Part shown: in pieces, positions 15,595 to 19,840 of the stretch | Numbering within the stretch: the first letter of the stretch is position 1 | Layout of the letters: every line of letters starts with the position of its first letter | Assembly (NCBI GenBank): GCA_948467695.1 | Contig: CAOKFJ010000005.1 | Location: 1 to 19,840, forward strand | Reading direction: 5' to 3' | DNA from: an uncultured Allobaculum sp. | GTDB lineage: Bacteria; Bacillota_I; Bacilli_A; Erysipelotrichales; Erysipelotrichaceae | Length of the DNA: 19,840 nucleotides | The notes under the pieces: generated by a model | Told to the model about the DNA's origin: nothing | Databases searched by the model: none | Seen by the model: the letters and a program-made list of their open reading frames with translations, nothing else | Made by a program: the position numbers and the translations under genes

Positions 15595-15672
15595 CTACTG
15601 GCAAAATCCAGGTTGCCGATCCAAGATCACAGCCTTCGAAATTGCGATGTCATATTTTTGGAAGAGTTTTCT

Positions 15673-16170
15673 TTAATACATCATTGCTGCACTGCATCCA
15701 ACACATCCCGTAAACATGAAACTGAGAAGTAGCAGGACAATGCCGACAATGAACATGCAGAAGTAGCTTCTTGCGTAGTTCTTAAGGTTGAGGTTCTGGG
15801 TTCCACCGAACGCGAATACGCAGATCATGATGAAACCGATGCAGGGAATAGCGAACAGCAAAGCGTATCCGAAATAGCCCCACATGGAGATTGGCTGATA
15901 TTCAGGCGGAATGTTGTAGCCGGAAGGCTGGTAGGAGCCGAAGCTTCCTGCCATGAAGTTGTGACCGGCATCAGAGAACTGCTGAGAAGTGCTCTGCTGG
16001 CCATAGTTTGTCTGCTGCTGACCGGAGTAGTTTGCGTTCTGACCGTAGGCATCCTGACCGCCATAGTAGCTGTTGCCGGAATTGGCGGAGTTTGCCGGTG
16101 TTGTAGGAGTACCGCAGTACGGGCAGTATGCTTCGTTGCCTTCGTAGCCGCAGTTGGTGCATTTATTCAT
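15673..16170 (-). CDS. Small zinc-ribbon membrane protein with FUS-like Tyr/Gln tract
   Basis: Function unknown. The 165 residues begin with a zinc ribbon (C4, C7, C16, C19). A low-complexity tract (about 24-90) of Tyr, Gln, Gly, Ser and Asn follows, with SYYGGQDAYGQNANYSGQQQ and TNYGQQSTSQQ. Then come two membrane segments (about 96-120 and 136-157). The piece PISMWGYFGYALLFAIPCIG and the following GGTQNLNLKNYARSYF belong to a zinc-ribbon family that I recall from other Bacillota, annotated without function. It is not a full paralog of the four-segment proteins, but shares ribbon, tract and location. AAGGAAAG lies before the ATG. A promoter with an overlapping dyad lies about 80-110 nt upstream. 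Confidence 0.88.
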   Translation of the reverse strand: MNKCTNCGYEGNEAYCPYCGTPTTPANSANSGNSYYGGQDAYGQNANYSGQQQTNYGQQSTSQQFSDAGHNFMAGSFGSYQPSGYNIPPEYQPISMWGYFGYALLFAIPCIGFIMICVFAFGGTQNLNLKNYARSYFCMFIVGIVLLLLSFMFTGCVGCSAAMMY

Positions 16171-16244
16171 AGGTATTCTTTCCTTTCTTGTTGGAACTGA
16201 ATTTCATGCAAGCGATGTTATAAGTTCTACCGTTGCATTAATGT

Positions 16245-16277
16245 ACTAAGTATAGGCTTAGTCACATAATATGACCA
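16245..16277 (-). promoter_or_regulatory. Promoter with operator-like dyad for the FUS-like gene
   Basis: On the minus strand TGGTCA (16277-16272), a 17-nt spacer and TATACT (16254-16249) form a moderate promoter. A perfect dyad ACTAAG-TATAGG-CTTAGT (16245-16262) lies over the -10 box, where a repressor would block RNA polymerase. The regulator is unknown. Confidence 0.5.
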
Positions 16278-16345
16278 CAATTTCAAAAATCCTCGCTTGT
16301 TTTTCCGTCCGAATAAGCTGAATCAGATGATTTATTGGAAAAATC

Positions 16346-16376
16346 AAAAGAGAGTGCCCGCAAGACACTCCCTTTT
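16346..16376 (-). terminator. Terminator of the 16435-16929 gene
   Basis: An 11-bp stem with one G-U pair (16346-16356 with 16366-16376), a 9-nt loop and, on the minus strand, a TTTTGATTTTT tail. Confidence 0.85.
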
Positions 16377-16434
16377 CATTCGATTGATCGCTGATGTGAA
16401 CGATTCTCGAAGCTGATAGTGAATAGACAGCTTC

Positions 16435-16929
16435 TTATTTGATGGGATTGATGTGGTTCTCGGTCGCGCCGCCGGTAAACAGCGCAATAAGCTCGATTGC
16501 AGGAAGCGGAGCCGCGCTCACACATACACTGAGCATCTGATTGAGATAGAGCATCAAATTCTGGAAGATGTTTCCAGTGGACGGAAACTGGAACAGCGTG
16601 TACAGCACAGTAACAGCCTGGCCGGCAAGAAGAACCCAGATTCCCCATTTCTGTTTGTACAGAAGTGCGCCGGCACCGGCGGCAACCAGCACGTTTTTGG
16701 CGATCGATACAAGGTAGTTCACGATGACATATTTCAGATTGTAATGATTCATCAAAGTCATTGAGAACGACATCAGAGTCGTCAGCAGGTCAACTGCCTG
16801 ACAGATGAGGATGATCAGAAGCAGCCAGCGAAACCATTTTGCCCATTCCCAGTTTCCGCTATTCGGGCGGTTATAGGGATTATTCTGCGGCTGCTGATAC
16901 TGGGGCTGCTGAGAATAGTTTTGATACAT
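16435..16929 (-). CDS. Membrane protein with Gln/Tyr/Asn-rich N-terminus
   Basis: Function unknown. The 164 residues start MYQNYSQQPQYQQPQNNPYN, a short Gln/Tyr/Asn/Pro tail like the linkers of its neighbours but without the zinc ribbon. Then come W-rich NWEWAKWFRW and about four hydrophobic segments (about 33-60, 67-90, 95-113 and 128-152). The hydrophilic end is ENHINPIK. The ATG at 16929 is chosen because GGAGGG lies 4 nt upstream; a longer frame begins 7 codons earlier with no site. It has its own promoter (16971-16999) and terminator. The shared tail and position suggest it belongs with the zinc-ribbon genes. Confidence 0.85.
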   Translation of the reverse strand: MYQNYSQQPQYQQPQNNPYNRPNSGNWEWAKWFRWLLLIILICQAVDLLTTLMSFSMTLMNHYNLKYVIVNYLVSIAKNVLVAAGAGALLYKQKWGIWVLLAGQAVTVLYTLFQFPSTGNIFQNLMLYLNQMLSVCVSAAPLPAIELIALFTGGATENHINPIK

Positions 16930-16970
16930 ATTTCCCTCCGTGTATAACACAGCCGTCTCTTAACGGTCAT

Positions 16971-16999
16971 GTTATATATTTTCACTTTACGAATGTAAT
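16971..16999 (-). promoter_or_regulatory. Promoter of the 16435-16929 gene
   Basis: ATTACA (16999-16994), a 17-nt spacer and TATAAC (16976-16971) on the minus strand, 4 and 5 of 6 to consensus, about 40 nt before the start codon. Confidence 0.55.
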
Positions 17000-17087
17000 T
17001 TTACTCACTGATAAAAGCAGGTGACAAGAGACGTTGCTCTTCGCTCTTTGCTTCCTGCAAATATGATGGTTATGAAGCCGTTTATAC

Positions 17088-17131
17088 AAAAAGACGCTGA
17101 ATCCTGTGCCAAACGACACAGTCTCAGCGTC
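17088..17131 (-). terminator. Terminator of the DUF2752-like gene
   Basis: An outer 8-bp stem (17093-17100 with 17124-17131, GACGCTGA with TCAGCGTC) and an inner 5-bp stem (17104-17108 with 17117-17121) are followed by five Us on the minus strand (17092-17088). Confidence 0.9.
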
Positions 17132-17178
17132 CTTTTACTGTCTACGAAAAAGCATGCCGCAACCGCGTCCATGCAGAG

Positions 17179-17703
17179 CTAAAAAACGAGCGTGCGCATA
17201 CGCGCCGCCAGATTTCCGCTGTAATAGACCATCGGAAAATTCGGAAAGACCGTAAGCATTCGATAAATGTAGAAAACGATCGTAATCACTGCCGTGACAA
17301 TCAGAAACGTCATCAGCCATTTCGAGCGAAGTTTTCCGGTAACGTAGCAGTACATGGCGCAAAGAATCAGAGGAATCCACAAAAAAATGCAGGGATTGCT
17401 TTCGATCGCCTTCTCGAACTGAAACGTCAGCGCGTAAAAACCGGCGTGAAGAAGACCGCATCCCGGGCAGGGGTATCCCCACATAATCTGGAACACACAG
17501 ACTCGTCCGAAAATGAAGGAAGAGATCAGCATGAAAACAGCCAGTACTACGCAGATCAGCAGTCCGCGTCGAAATGCCGGATTGTCTGTCCAGTCGCTTT
17601 TCAGTTTTGCGCAAGCCATGACAAAAAAGTTCTGCCGAGGCTGACCATGTGGTGCCATGCCTGACCTGTCGGGTATTGGGGGCATTCCTTTTCCTTTCTG
17701 CAT
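17179..17703 (-). CDS. DUF2752-like membrane protein
   Basis: The 174 residues begin with a Pro/Gly/Met-rich tail (MQKGKGMPPIPDRSGMAPHG). A membrane segment (about 47-66) precedes the motif YPCPGCGLLHAGFYALTFQF, with C79 and C82. This matches the C-P-x-C-G core of DUF2752 proteins (small membrane proteins of unknown role), but the usual T-R-A after it reads L-H-A here. Two more membrane segments follow (about 101-118 and 126-147). AAGGAGG is 5 nt before the ATG at 17703; the longer frame to 17745 overrides that site. It is the first gene of the array in the direction of reading, and the extra Cys pair may bind metal or be redox-active, which is inferred. Confidence 0.82.
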   Translation of the reverse strand: MQKGKGMPPIPDRSGMAPHGQPRQNFFVMACAKLKSDWTDNPAFRRGLLICVVLAVFMLISSFIFGRVCVFQIMWGYPCPGCGLLHAGFYALTFQFEKAIESNPCIFLWIPLILCAMYCYVTGKLRSKWLMTFLIVTAVITIVFYIYRMLTVFPNFPMVYYSGNLAARMRTLVF

Positions 17704-17818
17704 ATTTTCCTCCTTGGCGTAGTCAGATAACAAAATAACGGACATCAGCCGCTACGCACCTGCAGTGCCTGTTAACGAGTCTGCATCTTAACAAATCGTA
17801 CTTTTACAGACAACGAAA

Positions 17819-17844
17819 GGCAGGCGTTTTATCTGACGCCTGCC
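17819..17844 (-). terminator. Probable terminator of the lactate permease gene
   Basis: A perfect 9-bp stem (17819-17827 with 17836-17844), an 8-nt loop and a short U-tract TTTCGTTG on the minus strand, about 65 nt after the stop codon. Confidence 0.7.
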
Positions 17845-17909
17845 TGCATTGTAAATCGCAATTGTAAAAGAAGAATGAAGAGAGACGCGTTTATTCCCAT
17901 TCAGATGTT

Positions 17910-19436
17910 CTAGGCAAAGAACAGAATGCCGATTCCGGCGATAACCGAAGCCATCAGAAGGAATACCGCTCCATACGGCAGAACCATTTTGAGCAGTTTG
18001 GAGTCTTCTTTCAGACCACCGACAGCAGAAAGAGCGATTGCGACGGACTGCGGCGCCAGCATTTTTCCGACACCGACGCCAAGCGCGTTCAGACTGACCA
18101 TCCATGCCGGATTCATGCCCAGAGCCATTGCGGCATCGTACTGCACCTGACCGAACAGAACGCCGGAGGAAGTACCGCTTCCGGTGACAAATGTGCCCAG
18201 CGCGCCAAGCCAGGGCGCGATGATCGGATACGCGCTGCCCATAACCGCGATGGCGAAAGCAGCGATTTCACCGATCATACCGGAGTAGATCATGATCTTG
18301 GCTGCCGCAAGCACCGCAAGCATGACGATGATCGATCCGCTCATCTGCTTGAGCGTCGCTTTGAACACCTTCCACATCTGAGAGCCGGAGGCTTTCTGAA
18401 TCATTCCTCCGATCAGCGCCGAAAGGAAAATCCATACCCCGGGCGTATTGATCCACGAGAAAGTTGTTCCGCTTTCCGGATTGACGAAGTATACCGTTGT
18501 CGAGAACTGAGAAAGGAAAGTATTGACGGGCGGAATGAGTTTCGAAGTCAGAAGGAGGAAAACGAAGATCAGAATGAAGGGAGCGCAGGCAACCAGCGCG
18601 CCTTTCACCGATACGTTTTCTTTTTCGATGCCTTCCGCTTCATATTCCGGATTGGGTTTAAGCCGTTTGGCCATCAGGATGGTTACTGCAAGCGAGCAGA
18701 CCGAAGCGACAACCATAACCAGTTCAGCGCCGACAAATTGCGAAACGATAAACATCGGAATGACAAAAGCGAGTCCCGAAGCAAGCGTAACGCCAAAGAC
18801 GCCTTTGATGGCTTTGACACTTTTTCCGGTCAGCATTACCAGCAGGAAGGGGATGATAATCATGAAGATGCACACCTGCATCGTCTGCATCACCGACAGT
18901 GCATTGGTTGAAGAAAAGCCGACCAGATCGGCGACCGTTACGGTTGGAATACCGATCGATCCCCATGGTGTGGGAAATCCATTGGAAAGCAGGCAGACCA
19001 TGCAGGAAAACAGCGGCGGAAATCCCAAAGAAACCAGAAGACCCGCAGGAATAGCGATCGCGGTGCCGAATCCCGCCATGCCCTCCATGAATCCGCCAAA
19101 GCACCAGGCAACCAGAAGCACGAGAATGCGGCGGTCGGAGCTGACTGATGTCAGCATCGACTGAATGACCTTCATGCCGCCTGTATCGCAGACAAGGTTG
19201 TATGTGAAGACGGCGGCGACAATGACAAGCACAATCGGCCAGAGCGCCATGCAGATGCCTTCAAGAGCTGAAAGCCCGACAATGGAAGCCGGCGTCTTCC
19301 AGTAAAGCAGGGCCTCAAGCGCGGCAACGACAGCAGCGCCGATTGCGGCTTTCCAGGCCGCCTGCTTGAATCCCATCAAAGCGACGATCAGATACAAAAT
19401 AGGTCCAAGCGCGAGCACAAAATTCAAAACATTCAT
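17910..19436 (-). CDS. L-lactate permease (LctP/LldP family)
   Basis: A transporter that takes up or exchanges lactate, and possibly glycolate, with protons. The 508 residues are almost all membrane helices (about 12-14) and of usual length. Family text is clear: GFMEGMAGFGTAIAIPAGLL, LLSNGFPTPWGSIGIPTVTV and, late, GTFVTGSGTSSGVLFGQVQY. The only start in frame is the ATG at 19436; AAAGGA lies about 15 nt upstream, further than usual. No lactate dehydrogenase, utilisation (lutABC) gene or LldR regulator is in the window, so direction and substrate are not fixed. It may be linked with genes beyond the right edge. The array gene downstream is set off by the terminator at 17819. Confidence 0.92.
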   Translation of the reverse strand: MNVLNFVLALGPILYLIVALMGFKQAAWKAAIGAAVVAALEALLYWKTPASIVGLSALEGICMALWPIVLVIVAAVFTYNLVCDTGGMKVIQSMLTSVSSDRRILVLLVAWCFGGFMEGMAGFGTAIAIPAGLLVSLGFPPLFSCMVCLLSNGFPTPWGSIGIPTVTVADLVGFSSTNALSVMQTMQVCIFMIIIPFLLVMLTGKSVKAIKGVFGVTLASGLAFVIPMFIVSQFVGAELVMVVASVCSLAVTILMAKRLKPNPEYEAEGIEKENVSVKGALVACAPFILIFVFLLLTSKLIPPVNTFLSQFSTTVYFVNPESGTTFSWINTPGVWIFLSALIGGMIQKASGSQMWKVFKATLKQMSGSIIVMLAVLAAAKIMIYSGMIGEIAAFAIAVMGSAYPIIAPWLGALGTFVTGSGTSSGVLFGQVQYDAAMALGMNPAWMVSLNALGVGVGKMLAPQSVAIALSAVGGLKEDSKLLKMVLPYGAVFLLMASVIAGIGILFFA

Positions 19437-19840
19437 TGTTTGTTCGTTTCATCCTTTCTATCGCAGTTGTGTTGTGCGTTCCTCAAAAGCGGATTCTGTT
19501 ACCGCTTTCAGGAATCCTATATCCATTGTGAAACAAAACCGCACGAAAGCCACGCGGGTGACCGCGGCTGCGTCTTTCCTCTTCTTCTGGATTGTGAAAT
19601 CCGCGCCCGAATCCCTGTCTTTTCGTGTGCATCTGTCAAAGTATTTTTCAGCGACCGCACACTGTATTCCGGTACGTGTTTGTTCACTGTATTTTAGCCA
19701 TCCCTGCACTGTTTCCCGCACGAATTTCGTGATTTTTTTATCAAGTTTTCCGTTTCCGTTTTCAAACTGTCCATTTCCCGATACTTTGCGGCTCATTCTT
19801 TTTTTACACTTGAAAGCATTAGGAAGATTGTGAAGAGACT
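19437..19840. other. Right-edge stretch without a convincing gene
   Basis: The lactate permease promoter should be here on the minus strand, but I found no good -35/-10 pair. A minus-strand frame (19458-19796, 112 residues) ends 21 nt before the permease start. It matches no family I know, uses rare AGA, AGG and ATA codons unlike its neighbours, and lacks a good ribosome binding site, so it is not called. A perfect dyad CACGAA-T-TTCGTG lies at 19719-19731, next to a T-run at 19733-19739, and could be an operator or a weak plus-strand terminator. Confidence 0.4.

Noticed and set aside
15520..15672. A third copy of the duplicated promoter module before paralog 4
   Set aside because: I looked for the ACTATTGATG core and its spacer upstream of this gene and found none.
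19458..19796. A 112-residue minus-strand frame ending 21 nt before the lactate permease
   Set aside because: Operon-like spacing, but no family match, rare codons (AGA, AGG, ATA) unlike neighbouring genes and only an A-rich tract before the ATG. Conservation in a relative would revive it.

Overview
The window looks like a chromosomal segment of a mid-GC Bacillota (Firmicutes) bacterium. The signs are strong AAGGAGG-type ribosome binding sites, U-tract intrinsic terminators after most genes, a T-box leader in front of leucine genes, and a lipoprotein signal. A gut or host-associated lineage such as Erysipelotrichia is plausible from the gene mix, but I cannot prove it from sequence. Almost all genes lie on the minus strand; only a broken yigZ and a small membrane protein are on the plus strand. 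I see no rRNA, tRNA, CRISPR array, insertion sequence or phage gene.

Region 1 (1-2950, minus): an NfeD-like protein followed by a stomatin/SPFH protein forms a two-gene membrane-microdomain operon. A PHP-family histidinol-phosphatase-like gene lies beside it.

Region 2 (3111-8154, minus): a complete leucine operon, leuA-leuC-leuD-leuB, with genes touching or overlapping. It is read from a good sigma-A promoter through a T-box leader that ends in an attenuator. Together the four enzymes convert 2-ketoisovalerate to 2-ketoisocaproate. LeuB is odd: its N-terminal GDGIGPE-type loop is replaced although its catalytic residues remain.

Region 3 (8210-10641): divergent from leu is a yigZ/IMPACT gene broken by a frameshift with about 20 nt missing. 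Then come a 101-residue membrane protein with its own promoter and terminator and, on the minus strand, a secreted lipoprotein serpin.

Region 4 (10961-17703, minus) is the most unusual part. Seven membrane-protein genes lie in a row, most with their own terminator. Four (11010, 11857, 13138, 14509) are divergent paralogs: a zinc ribbon, a Tyr/Gly/Gln/Asn-rich linker, four membrane segments, an outside loop and a W-x-[KR]-[YF]-L motif after the second membrane segment. A fifth has a zinc ribbon and a FUS-like Tyr/Gln/Gly/Ser tract, a sixth only the Gln/Tyr/Asn-rich tail, and the seventh is a DUF2752-like protein. Two paralogs also carry a duplicated promoter and leader. The function is unknown; this array is the best candidate for an undescribed system.

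Region 5 (17819-19840): an L-lactate permease-family transporter on the minus strand, followed by about 400 nt without a convincing gene.
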